Source: SYIM01 sp041182885
GTDB taxonomy: Bacteria > Pseudomonadota > Gammaproteobacteria > Burkholderiales > Burkholderiaceae_E
DNA: 43,837 nt
Direction: 5' to 3'
Assembly: GCA_049423065.1 (NCBI GenBank)
Contig: JBMSQB010000034.1
Location: 1-43,837 of the forward strand
Position 1 is the stretch's first letter; every line of letters begins with the position of its first letter. This document shows, piece by piece, positions 15,749 through 23,660 of the stretch. A program made the position numbers and the translations under genes. Under the pieces are notes generated by a model. The model was not told where the DNA came from. It worked only from the letters and a program-made list of their open reading frames with translations, and did not search any database.

Positions 15749-18697
15749 TCACTGACAGGCTTCGCACTCCGGATCATCGATCGCGCAGAACTTCGGTGCA
15801 ATCGGTTCGGTGCCGGCTGCGCCCCCTGCAGCACCCGCCACGGCCGCTGTTGCGCCGCTCGCGCCCGCATAGTTGAAGCCGGCCGTGCCCGCGCCATCGG
15901 CAGACACCGAGTTCAGTTGCCCGATCTTGTCGGTGGTCGACTTCTCTGCATGCGTGGCACCGAGCGTGCGCAGGTAGTAGGTGGTTTTGAGTCCGCGCAA
16001 CCAGGCAAGCGTGTAGGTGTCGTGCAGTCGCTTGCCCGAGGCACCCGCCATGTAGATGTTGAGCGATTGCGCCTGATCGATCCACTTCTGGCGCCGCGCT
16101 GCGCACTCCACCAGCCAGCTGGGCTCCACCTCGAATGCGGTGGCGTAGATTTCCCTGAGCTCGGCAGGGATCCGATCGATACGGGCGAGCGAGCCATCGA
16201 AGAACTTGAGGTCGGCCACCATCACTTCGTCCCACAGTCCAAGCCGCTTCAGGTCGCGAACCAGATAGTCGTTGACGACGGTGAACTCGCCCGACAGGTT
16301 CGACTTCACGTAGAGGTTCTGGAAGGTGGGCTCGATGCAGGCAGACACCCCGATGATGTTCGAGATCGTGGCGGTGGGTGCAATGGCCACGCAATTGGAG
16401 TTGCGCATGCCGTGCTCGCGGATGCGGGCACGCAGGCTCGTCCAGTCGAGATGCTCGGTTTCGTCGACCTCGACATGACCGCCACGCTCGTCGCGCAGCA
16501 ACCGGATCGTGTCCTGCGGCAGAATGCCGCGATCCCACAACGAACCCTTGAAGCTCGAATATCGCCCGCGCTCCTCGGCCAGTTCGGTGGACGCCCAGTA
16601 CGCGAAATAGCAAACGGCTTCCATGGAGGTGTCTGCAAATTCGATCGCCTGCTCGCTCGCATAGGGCACGCGCAGCAGGTGCAGGCAGTCCTGGAAGCCC
16701 ATGATGCCCAGACCCACCGGGCGGTGGCGAAGGTTGGCGTTTCTTGCTTTGCCAACCGCGTAGTAGTTGATGTCGATCACGTTGTCGAGCATGCGCATGG
16801 CGGTGTGAATGGTCGCCTTGAGCTTGTCCAGATCGAGCTCCCAGCGGCCATCGCGTTCGCGCATGTGGGCCACCAGATTGACCGACCCCAGGTTGCACAC
16901 TGCGATCTCGCTGTCGCTGGTATTGAGCGTGATCTCGGTGCAGAGGTTGGAGCTGTGCACGACACCCACATGTTGCTGGGGGCTGCGCAGGTTGCAGGGA
17001 TCCTTGAAGGTGATCCAGGGGTGGCCGGTTTCAAACAGCATCGACAGCATCTTGCGCCAGAGCTGAATTGCCGGCACCTTGCGGAACAGCTTGAGTTCAC
17101 CATTGGCGGCACGCGCCTCATGCCGCAGGTAGGCCTGCTCGAATTCGCGGCCAACCTTGTCGTGGAGGTCACGGCAGTCGGCGGGCGAGAACAGCGTCCA
17201 TTCTGCGTTTTCCATGACCCGCTTCATGAACAGGTCCGGGATCCAGTTGGCCGTGTTCATGTCGTGCGTGCGGCGACGATCATCGCCGGTGTTCTTGCGC
17301 AGCTCGAGAAACTCCTCGATATCCAGGTGCCAGGTTTCCAGGTAGGCACAGACCGCACCCTTGCGCTTGCCACCCTGGTTGACCGCCACCGCGGTGTCAT
17401 TGACCACCTTGAGGAAAGGCACCACACCCTGGCTCTTGCCATTGGTGCCGCGGATATGGCTGCCAAGCGCGCGAACCGGTGTCCAGTCGTTGCCAAGACC
17501 GCCCGCGTACTTGGCGAGCAGCGCGTTTTCCTTGATGGCCTCATAGATGCCGTCAAGATCGTCGGACACCGTGGTGAGGTAGCAGGACGAAAGCTGCGAA
17601 CGCTGGGTGCCCGAGTTGAACAGCGTGGGCGTGGAGCTCATGAAGTCGAACGTGGAGAGCAGTTCGTAGAACTCGATGGCGCGCTCTTCGCGGTTGACTT
17701 CGTTCAGCGACAGACCCATGGCGACCCGCATGAAAAATGCCTGCGGCAGCTCGAACCGGACTTCGTCAATATGGAGGAAGTAGCGGTCGTAAAGGGTCTG
17801 CAGTCCGAGATACGTGAACTGCAGGTCGCGGTCAGACTGGAGCGCCGCGCCGAGCCGGCGCAGATCGAATTGCAGGAGTTTTTCGTCGATCAGGCCTGCC
17901 TCGACACCGCGACGGATGAAGCCCGGAAAATAGTCGGCGTAGCGCGCGGCCATTGCCGAATGCGCCACTTCCTCGCCGAGCGCTTCCCGACGCATGGTGT
18001 GCAGCAGCAGCCGCGCCGTGACCTGGCTGTAGGCAGGGTCCTTTTCGATCAGGGCCCGAGCCGACAGGATCGCCGATTTGTAGACCTCTTCGAGCGGGAC
18101 GCCGTCGTAGAGGTTGCGTACGGTTTCAGACAGCACGGTGTCTGCGCTCACGAACTCGCCCAGCCCCACACAGGCCGATGCGATCAAGGAACGCAGCGCG
18201 GAAATATCGAGCGGGCGGCGCTGACCGCCCTCGACGACATGCAGGGCTGGCTGGTTGGCGTTGTCTCGCTCCTGGCGCACGGCCGCACGCTCCTGCGCAC
18301 GACGCTCGCGGTAGAGCACGTAGGCGCGTGCCACCTCGTGTTCACCAAAGCGCATGAGCGCGAGCTCGACATGGTCCTGAATGTCTTCAATATGAAAGGT
18401 GCCGCCACCCTGCTTGCCGCGCGCAAGCGCCGCAACCACCGCGCCGGTGAGACGCTCAACCAGCTCACGCACCCTCGCTGATGCCGCACTCTGCCCGCCA
18501 TGCACCGCGAGGAAGGCCTTGGTCATGGCAACCGAGATCTTGCCTGGCTCGAATGCCACCACCGAGCCATTGCGGCGGATGACCTTGAAGTCGGCCAGGA
18601 AAGCGGTCGACTGAGCGCCCGGTGCGGTTTCGACGGTGGCCGCGACCCCCTGGGGCATCAACGACTCCTGCCTGGTGCGCTCGGCGACTCTCTGCAT
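15749..18697 (-). CDS. nrdA: Class Ia ribonucleoside-diphosphate reductase, alpha (catalytic) subunit
   Basis: Reduces NDPs to dNDPs with NrdB. The 982 residues include an ATP-cone allosteric domain at about 35-130 (VIRRNGSVVAFEPGKI), the catalytic barrel with Cys372 in SSCYLT, N584, C586 and E588 in SNLCTEI, C601 in AVCNLGSVNL, the radical-relay pair TYY near 910, and a C-terminal redox pair CEAC. C372-C586 spacing (214) equals E. coli C225-C439. The protein is longer than E. coli NrdA (761) because of an N-terminal extension and a Gly/Ala-rich linker before the C-terminal Cys pair. The ATG has AAGGAG six bases upstream. nrdB follows on the same strand, and a promoter with NrdR-like sites lies about 200 bases upstream. 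Confidence 0.97.
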   Translation of the reverse strand: MQRVAERTRQESLMPQGVAATVETAPGAQSTAFLADFKVIRRNGSVVAFEPGKISVAMTKAFLAVHGGQSAASARVRELVERLTGAVVAALARGKQGGGTFHIEDIQDHVELALMRFGEHEVARAYVLYRERRAQERAAVRQERDNANQPALHVVEGGQRRPLDISALRSLIASACVGLGEFVSADTVLSETVRNLYDGVPLEEVYKSAILSARALIEKDPAYSQVTARLLLHTMRREALGEEVAHSAMAARYADYFPGFIRRGVEAGLIDEKLLQFDLRRLGAALQSDRDLQFTYLGLQTLYDRYFLHIDEVRFELPQAFFMRVAMGLSLNEVNREERAIEFYELLSTFDFMSSTPTLFNSGTQRSQLSSCYLTTVSDDLDGIYEAIKENALLAKYAGGLGNDWTPVRALGSHIRGTNGKSQGVVPFLKVVNDTAVAVNQGGKRKGAVCAYLETWHLDIEEFLELRKNTGDDRRRTHDMNTANWIPDLFMKRVMENAEWTLFSPADCRDLHDKVGREFEQAYLRHEARAANGELKLFRKVPAIQLWRKMLSMLFETGHPWITFKDPCNLRSPQQHVGVVHSSNLCTEITLNTSDSEIAVCNLGSVNLVAHMRERDGRWELDLDKLKATIHTAMRMLDNVIDINYYAVGKARNANLRHRPVGLGIMGFQDCLHLLRVPYASEQAIEFADTSMEAVCYFAYWASTELAEERGRYSSFKGSLWDRGILPQDTIRLLRDERGGHVEVDETEHLDWTSLRARIREHGMRNSNCVAIAPTATISNIIGVSACIEPTFQNLYVKSNLSGEFTVVNDYLVRDLKRLGLWDEVMVADLKFFDGSLARIDRIPAELREIYATAFEVEPSWLVECAARRQKWIDQAQSLNIYMAGASGKRLHDTYTLAWLRGLKTTYYLRTLGATHAEKSTTDKIGQLNSVSADGAGTAGFNYAGASGATAAVAGAAGGAAGTEPIAPKFCAIDDPECEACQ

Positions 18698-18767
18698 GCG
18701 ATTCTCCTTGTTGTGATGGCAATGAGCGCCTGATTGCGCGTCACGCCAGCCTGACCTGTTCTTTGCT

Positions 18768-18786
18768 GTCCGGACCCATTCCGGAC
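18768..18786 (-). promoter_or_regulatory. Small hairpin in the nrdA leader
   Basis: On the - strand GTCCGGA, a 5-base loop and TCCGGAC form a 7-bp perfect stem about 70 bases before the nrdA ATG, inside the predicted leader. No U-tract follows, so it is not an obvious terminator. Confidence 0.4.
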
Positions 18787-18864
18787 GATCGCTGCTTCAC
18801 GCCTCGCAAAGCTTCATATGCATCTGGCACGCGGACAGAACGACTGCCGGTGGTGACGCGGGAA

Positions 18865-18911
18865 GCACTAGATGTGGGGGGTCTGCCGATCGTTGGACCT
18901 AATTCTAGTGG
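18865..18911. promoter_or_regulatory. Pair of NrdR-box-like sites upstream of nrdA
   Basis: Two 16-base windows, GCACTAGATGTGGGGG (18865-18880) and GACCTAATTCTAGTGG (18896-18911), each contain one near-perfect NrdR half-site (CACTAG or CTAGTG) and match the ACACTATATATAGTGT-type consensus at about 9-10 of 16 positions. They start 31 bases apart, the three-helix-turn spacing known for NrdR box pairs. The outer box covers the predicted -10 element, so NrdR binding would block transcription of nrdAB. Confidence 0.6.
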
Positions 18912-18930
18912 TCGGGACCCACCCGATCAA
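18902..18930 (-). promoter_or_regulatory. Promoter of nrdAB
   Basis: On the - strand, -35 TTGATC (18930-18925) and -10 TAGAAT (18907-18902) are separated by exactly 17 bases. The matches are 4/6 and 5/6 to the sigma-70 consensus. Predicted start of transcription is near 18895, giving a leader of about 200 bases. Confidence 0.65.
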
Positions 18931-19104
18931 GTCTTGCAACCGATCCGGTCAATGCCCGGGTCAGCGCCTGATCAAGAATCGCATCGGTTCAAGCCCCGAC
19001 GTTGCCGACCAAGACCTCTCGAGGTTTTCAGGACACGACGGGCTCGCAGCGATTGAAAATCCTGAGCCTTTGAATTCAACGCATGATCTGATGCGGTTTT
19101 CGGG

Positions 19105-19695
19105 TCAAAAAGGTCTGACGAGCCCTGTCGATTCAGGGCTTGAAAGCACGCGTGCCCAATCGAAGAAGGGTCCGGGGTCTTGCTTGCGGCCGGGGGCCAC
19201 ATCTTCGTGGCCTGCGATCCACCGCAGTGGGTGGCGCGCACGCAACAGTCCGATGACTTGCGCGAGGCGCCGATATTGTGCTTCGGTAAACCGGTGCGCG
19301 CCGTCGCCCTCGAGTTCGATGCCGATTGAAAAATCGTTGCAGCGTTCCCGGCCGAGCATGCTGGAGGGGCCAGCGTGCCAGGCGCGCAGCCCGGTGCCGA
19401 CGAACTGCACCACCTCGCCGCGGCGCCGGATCAGCAGGTGCGCAGACACCCGCAGATCTGCGAGACAGGCTAGCCCGGGGCCATCCTGGCTGGTCAACTG
19501 GTTGAGAAACAGGCGCTCGATGGCGTTGCCCGAGAACACACCGGGCGGCAGGCTGATGAAGTGCATCAGCAGCGTATCGACGGCCATCCCCGCCGGACGC
19601 GCATTGAAGTTGGGCGATTCAAGCTGCTTGACCCCGCGCAGCCAACCGTCGGGCGACTCCGACCATTGGAGCGACCTGACGCGGCATGCGGTCAT
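19105..19695 (-). CDS. ampD: 1,6-anhydro-N-acetylmuramyl-L-alanine amidase
   Basis: Cytosolic zinc amidase that cuts the peptide from anhydro-muropeptides in peptidoglycan recycling; in some bacteria its loss derepresses beta-lactamase. The 196 residues show the opening ESPNFNARP, the Zn ligands His45 (MHFISLPPG), His163 (AGHEDVAPGRK) and Asp173 (QDPGPFFDW), and the catalytic Glu128 in SIGIELEG, as in Citrobacter AmpD. The ATG at 19695 overlaps the preceding stop in ATGA, so translation is coupled to the small upstream gene; the frame continues upstream only as a shadow of it. Confidence 0.95.
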   Translation of the reverse strand: MTACRVRSLQWSESPDGWLRGVKQLESPNFNARPAGMAVDTLLMHFISLPPGVFSGNAIERLFLNQLTSQDGPGLACLADLRVSAHLLIRRRGEVVQFVGTGLRAWHAGPSSMLGRERCNDFSIGIELEGDGAHRFTEAQYRRLAQVIGLLRARHPLRWIAGHEDVAPGRKQDPGPFFDWARVLSSPESTGLVRPF

Positions 19696-20009
19696 TTTGA
19701 TGCGGACGGGCGGCGGGGGGCTTGCTCGGTGAGATCGCGATGCGCGGTGCTGCAATAACTTGACCCCCGCTCGCCTGCGACCGCATCGCGCGACGGCAGA
19801 TAGAGCCCGCAATGCGAGCAGCGCAGCATCGGTTCGGGCGGCGACTCACCCGAGGCGGGGTCGGTGCCTGGCCCCCGGGGGCCCGCCGAATCGGACTCGG
19901 CCGGCGGAGGCGATGCGGCAGACTCCGCACGGCGACGGCCGATTCGCCAGAGGGTCCATCCCAGCCAGGCCACGCCGGCGAGCACGATCCATACAGTGAA
20001 CTTTCCCAT
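19692..20009 (-). CDS. Small Cys-rich PP0621-family protein
   Basis: A 105-residue protein with one N-terminal membrane helix (about 4-20, FTVWIVLAGVAWLGWTLW), a basic stop RRR, a Pro/Ser/Gly-rich linker (about 30-60), and a compact C-terminal motif MLRCSHCGLYLP...YCSTAHR with Cys64, Cys67, Cys86 and His90, which could bind one zinc ion. I recall this arrangement as the PP0621 family, of unknown function, found beside ccsA-like and ampD genes in Burkholderiales. The start is ATG 20009 or the adjacent ATG 20012; either overlaps the stop of the ccsA-like gene. Its topology suggests a cytosolic zinc-ribbon-like tail held at the membrane. Confidence 0.8.
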   Translation of the reverse strand: MGKFTVWIVLAGVAWLGWTLWRIGRRRAESAASPPPAESDSAGPRGPGTDPASGESPPEPMLRCSHCGLYLPSRDAVAGERGSSYCSTAHRDLTEQAPRRPSASK

Positions 20010-20809
20010 CATCCCCGCCGCAGGATCACCTCGAGAACGAAGCGGCTGCCCACATAGGCAAGGAGCAGCAGCCCGAATCCACCCAGCGTGAGGCGCAGCG
20101 CCGTCTTGCCGCGCCAGCCGCGCAGGCGGCGGCCCAGGAGCAGGACGCCGAACACGCCCCAGGAAATCAGCGTGAACACGGTTTTGTGATCGACGGTGAG
20201 GGGCTTGCCGAATACCTGCTCCGAGAAAAAAACGCCGGTCGCCGCGGTGAGCGTGAGAAAGGTGAACCCGGCTGTAATCAGCCGGAACAGGATGCGCTCG
20301 AGCGCGAGAAGGGGCGGAAGATCCTCGAGGATGCGCGCGGTCCATCCCTGCGGCGCCCCCGCCCCCGCGTGCAGCGCCCTTTCGGCCACTGCCATGAGAA
20401 CCGCATGGAGTGCGGCGAGCGCGAGCACGCCGTAGGCGAGCGTGCCTGCGAGCAGATGGGGGACAAAGAGCGGACGCACCGCGCGTTCGCCGAGTTCGGC
20501 CCCGGGAAAGGCAAGCGGCAGCATCACGGCGAGGGCTGCCACCGGCAGCAGGAGCCCGCGAAGGGCCTTCAGGCCGGCGCTGAGCGATTCGAGCCAGACG
20601 ACCGCCATGCCCACCCAGACGGTGGCCGAGAGAATGCTGGCAAAGCCGAACCGCCAGCCTTCGGGCGAGCGGGTCGCCATGAAGAGGGACCCGGCGTGCA
20701 GCGCGAGGGCAGCGATCAGCAAAGGCGTGGCAAACCGCCCCGGCACACGCCACGCGGCGAGGTAGAGCAGGGCCGGCGCAATGAAAACCAGAACCAGTAG
20801 AATCTTCAC
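20009..20809 (-). CDS. CcsA/YpjD-like cytochrome c assembly membrane protein
   Basis: A 266-residue integral membrane protein with about eight hydrophobic helices. The conserved heme-protein-like core LFVPHLLAGTLAYGVLALA and the later HKTVFTLISWGVFGVLLLGRRLRGWRGK are typical of the CcsA/HemX/YpjD family, with His residues in the HLLAG and DHKTVF segments. Many Proteobacteria keep this gene divergent from ffh, as here. The exact role of YpjD-type members is unclear; heme handling is the family expectation. The start is GTG 20809 or TTG 20812; no ATG is available near the first helix. Only about 20 bases separate it from the ffh start. Confidence 0.85.
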   Translation of the reverse strand: MKILLVLVFIAPALLYLAAWRVPGRFATPLLIAALALHAGSLFMATRSPEGWRFGFASILSATVWVGMAVVWLESLSAGLKALRGLLLPVAALAVMLPLAFPGAELGERAVRPLFVPHLLAGTLAYGVLALAALHAVLMAVAERALHAGAGAPQGWTARILEDLPPLLALERILFRLITAGFTFLTLTAATGVFFSEQVFGKPLTVDHKTVFTLISWGVFGVLLLGRRLRGWRGKTALRLTLGGFGLLLLAYVGSRFVLEVILRRG

Positions 20810-20830
20810 CAATCCAGTTTAACTCAGCCC

Positions 20831-22183
20831 ATGCTCGATACCCTCTCCCAAAGATTGTCGCGGGTCGTCAAGACCATCCGCGGCCAGGCGCGGCTCACCG
20901 AAGCCAACACGCAGGACATGCTGCGCGAGATCCGCATTGCGCTGCTCGAAGCCGACGTGGCGCTGCCGGTGGTGCGCGACTTCATCGCAAAGATTCGCGA
21001 GAAGGCGCTTGGCCAGGAAGTGGTGGGCAGCCTCACGCCCGGGCAGGCGCTGGTCGGGGTGGTGCATCGCGAGCTCACCGAGCTGATGGGGGGGCAGGGC
21101 GCCGGCCTCAACCTCGCGGTGCAGCCGCCGGCGGTGATCCTGATGGCGGGTCTGCAGGGCGCAGGCAAAACCACCACAGTGGGGAAACTCGCGCTGTGGC
21201 TGCGCGGGCAGAAAAAGAAAGTGCTCACGGTCTCCTGTGACGTCTACCGGCCCGCTGCCATCGAGCAGCTGCGGGTGGTCACCGAGCAGGCCGGGGCCGA
21301 TTTCTTCCCGTCCTCTGCCGATCAGGTGCCGCAGACGATCGCCGAGTCGGCGCTGCAGTGGGCCCGCACGCACTACCACGACGTGCTCCTCATCGATACC
21401 GCGGGCCGGCTCGCGATCGACGAAGCCATGATGCGCGAGATCGCTGCGCTCGCCGCGACCGCAAGGCCGGTGGAAACGCTCCTGGTGGTCGACGCCATGC
21501 AGGGGCAGGATGCGGTGAATACCGCTCGCGCCTTTGGCCAGACCGTGACCGTCACCGGCGTGGTGCTCACCAAGCTGGACGGCGACTCGCGCGGCGGTGC
21601 TGCGCTCTCGGTCAAGGCGGTCACGGGGGCGCCCATCAAGTTTGCCGGGATCGGTGAAAAGATCGACGGCCTCGAGGCTTTTCATCCCGAGCGCATGGCA
21701 GGCCGCATCCTCGGCATGGGCGACATCGTCTCCCTGGTGGAGGAAGCGGGCCGGGTGGTCGATCAGCAGGCGGCTCAAAAGCTTGCCGCCAAGCTCAAAT
21801 CGGGCGACCGGTTCGACCTGAATGATTTTGCAGCCCAGATCGGGCAGATGAACCGTATGGGGGGCCTGGGTTCGCTCATGGACAAGCTGCCCGCGCAGAT
21901 GCAGCAGGCTGCCGCGGGCGCCGACATGGCACAGGCCGAGCGTCAGATGCGCCGCATGCAGGGCATCGTCCATTCCATGACCCCGGCCGAGCGCAGCCGC
22001 CCCGAACTGATCAAGGCCTCGCGCAAGCGCCGGATTGCAACCGGCGCAGGCGTGCAGGTACAGGAGGTGAACCGGCTCCTGAACCAGTTCGAGCAAATGC
22101 AGACCATGATGAAACGCATGCAGAAAGGCGGGATGGCCAAGATGATGCGAAGCCTCAAGGGCGCCTTTCCGGGCATGCGCTGA
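20831..22183 (+). CDS. ffh: Signal recognition particle protein Ffh
   Basis: GTPase and RNA-binding subunit of the signal recognition particle, which brings nascent membrane proteins to the translocon. The 450 residues contain the helical N domain (1-90), the GTP loop GLQGAGKTTTVGKLA (about 103-117), DVYRPAAIEQL, DTAGRLAIDE and TKLDGDSRGGAALS of the G domain, and the methionine-rich M domain (about 300-450) with RKRRIATGAG for 4.5S RNA. No Shine-Dalgarno sequence is visible before the ATG and the divergent gene starts about 20 bases away, so the leader must be very short. A candidate -10 (TAGAAT, 20798-20803) lies inside the opposite gene. Confidence 0.97.
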   Translation: MLDTLSQRLSRVVKTIRGQARLTEANTQDMLREIRIALLEADVALPVVRDFIAKIREKALGQEVVGSLTPGQALVGVVHRELTELMGGQGAGLNLAVQPPAVILMAGLQGAGKTTTVGKLALWLRGQKKKVLTVSCDVYRPAAIEQLRVVTEQAGADFFPSSADQVPQTIAESALQWARTHYHDVLLIDTAGRLAIDEAMMREIAALAATARPVETLLVVDAMQGQDAVNTARAFGQTVTVTGVVLTKLDGDSRGGAALSVKAVTGAPIKFAGIGEKIDGLEAFHPERMAGRILGMGDIVSLVEEAGRVVDQQAAQKLAAKLKSGDRFDLNDFAAQIGQMNRMGGLGSLMDKLPAQMQQAAAGADMAQAERQMRRMQGIVHSMTPAERSRPELIKASRKRRIATGAGVQVQEVNRLLNQFEQMQTMMKRMQKGGMAKMMRSLKGAFPGMR

Positions 22184-22194
22184 GTTCGCCCGCC

Positions 22195-23622
22195 ATGGAC
22201 CCGCACGCGCTTCTCGCCGAACTCCGTGGCGCCTTTTCCGGCCGTCTGCTCGATGCGGCAGCCGACATGGCGCCTTTTCTCACCGACTGGCGAAAACGCT
22301 ACGTGGGCCGGGCGCTCGCTGTGGTGCAGCCCGACACCGCAGCCGATGTCGCATCCGTGGTGCGCTGGTGCGCCGCCCGGCGCGTGCCCGTGGTGCCACA
22401 GGGCGGCAATACCGGGTTGTCGGGTGGGGCAACGCCCGATGACTCCGGGCGTGCGCTGGTGCTGTCGCTCGCGCGGCTCAACCGGGTGCGCGCGGTCGAT
22501 ACCGCCAACAATTCCATCACGGTCGAAGCGGGTTGCGTGCTCGCAGACATTCAGCGACACGCCGCCGAGGCGGGGCGGCTCTTCCCGCTCAGTCTTGCGG
22601 CCGAGGGCTCCTGCACCATCGGCGGCAACCTCTCCACCAACGCTGGGGGGGTGCAGGTGCTGCGCTTCGGAAACGCGCGCGAACTCTGCCTGGGCCTCGA
22701 GGTGGTCACGGCCGCGGGCGAGCTCTGGGATGGCCTGCGGGGCTTGCGCAAAGACAACACCGGCTACGATCTGCGCGATCTGTTCATTGGCGCCGAGGGC
22801 ACGCTGGGCGTCATCACGGCGGCCACGCTCAAGCTCCATCCGATGCCGGCGGCGCAACTGACCGCGTTCGTCGCGCTCGCCGATCCAGTCGCTGCAGTCG
22901 CACTCCTCGAGCGGGCGCAACAGCGCATGGGCGCTGCGCTCACCGGGTTCGAGCTCATGTCCTCGTTTTGCATCGAACTGGTGCTGCGCCACTTCCCCGA
23001 TTGCAGGCTGCCGCTTGCGGGCGAGCGCAGTCCCTACTACGTGCTGCTCGAATATTCAGATGCCGACAGCGAGACGCATGCGCAGGCGGCGCTCACAGCG
23101 CTCCTCGCCGAGGCGCTCGAGGCCGGTCTGATCTCGGATGCGGCGGTGGCAAGCTCCATTGCACAGAGCCGCGCCATGTGGGCGCTGCGCGAAAACATCT
23201 CCGAGGCGCAGGCGGCCGAAGGCAAGAACATCAAGCATGATGTATCGGTCCCCATCTCCGCCATCGCCGAGTTTGTCGAGCACACCAACGCCGATCTCAC
23301 CACCCGCTTTCCAGGCGTGCGCATGGTGGTGTTTGGTCATCTGGGCGATGGCAACCTGCACTACAACGTATCGCCGCCTGACGGCACTGTGGACGAGACC
23401 GCGTTTCTTGCACTCCAGCCCGCCATCAACCTGATCACGCACGACGCGGTCGTTGCCCGCCGCGGTTCAATCTCGGCCGAGCACGGGCTCGGGCAATTGC
23501 GGCGCGATGAAGCCGCGCGCTACAAGTCGGCGGTGGAAATGGGCCTGATGCGTGCGATCAAGGAGGCACTCGATCCGCTTGGCATCATGAACCCGGGCAA
23601 GGTGCTCGCGCCGGCGGCCTGA
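22195..23622 (+). CDS. FAD-linked oxidase/dehydrogenase of the GlcD/D-lactate type
   Basis: Flavoenzyme of 475 residues that oxidises a D-2-hydroxyacid to the 2-oxo acid. The PCMH-type FAD domain shows PQGGNTGLSGGATPDD (about 66-81) and the GGNLSTNAGGVQVLRFGNARE segment (not the covalent His form). The C-terminal FAD-oxidase domain has FGHLGDGNLHYNVSPPDG and ends in SAEHGLGQLRRDEAARYKS. This order is shared by D-lactate dehydrogenases, D-2-hydroxyglutarate dehydrogenases and GlcD. It follows ffh by 11 bases, probably on the same transcript, but is functionally unrelated to it. The exact substrate is not readable. Confidence 0.9.
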   Translation: MDPHALLAELRGAFSGRLLDAAADMAPFLTDWRKRYVGRALAVVQPDTAADVASVVRWCAARRVPVVPQGGNTGLSGGATPDDSGRALVLSLARLNRVRAVDTANNSITVEAGCVLADIQRHAAEAGRLFPLSLAAEGSCTIGGNLSTNAGGVQVLRFGNARELCLGLEVVTAAGELWDGLRGLRKDNTGYDLRDLFIGAEGTLGVITAATLKLHPMPAAQLTAFVALADPVAAVALLERAQQRMGAALTGFELMSSFCIELVLRHFPDCRLPLAGERSPYYVLLEYSDADSETHAQAALTALLAEALEAGLISDAAVASSIAQSRAMWALRENISEAQAAEGKNIKHDVSVPISAIAEFVEHTNADLTTRFPGVRMVVFGHLGDGNLHYNVSPPDGTVDETAFLALQPAINLITHDAVVARRGSISAEHGLGQLRRDEAARYKSAVEMGLMRAIKEALDPLGIMNPGKVLAPAA

Positions 23623-23660
23623 GCAGACAGGCGATCACCCAGCGCAGTCCGCAAAGCCGT

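Larger units (their letters stand above)
18698..19104. other. 407-base intergenic region between ampD and nrdA
   Basis: The only gene-free stretch over 300 bases. It holds the nrdA promoter, the paired NrdR-like boxes and a leader hairpin (listed separately). The part next to ampD (18931-19104) shows no strong terminator and no open frame I can support. Confidence 0.7.

Noticed and set aside
15917..18481. Long open frame on the + strand opposite nrdA
   Set aside because: It mirrors nrdA, whose catalytic residues are all present. The antisense protein has no recognisable domain.
18970..19013. tRNA-like 3' end (GGTTCAAGCCCC ... ACCA) between ampD and nrdA
   Set aside because: The T-stem has mismatches and no matching acceptor 5' strand, D-arm or anticodon arm lies upstream at the right distance. 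It looks like chance.
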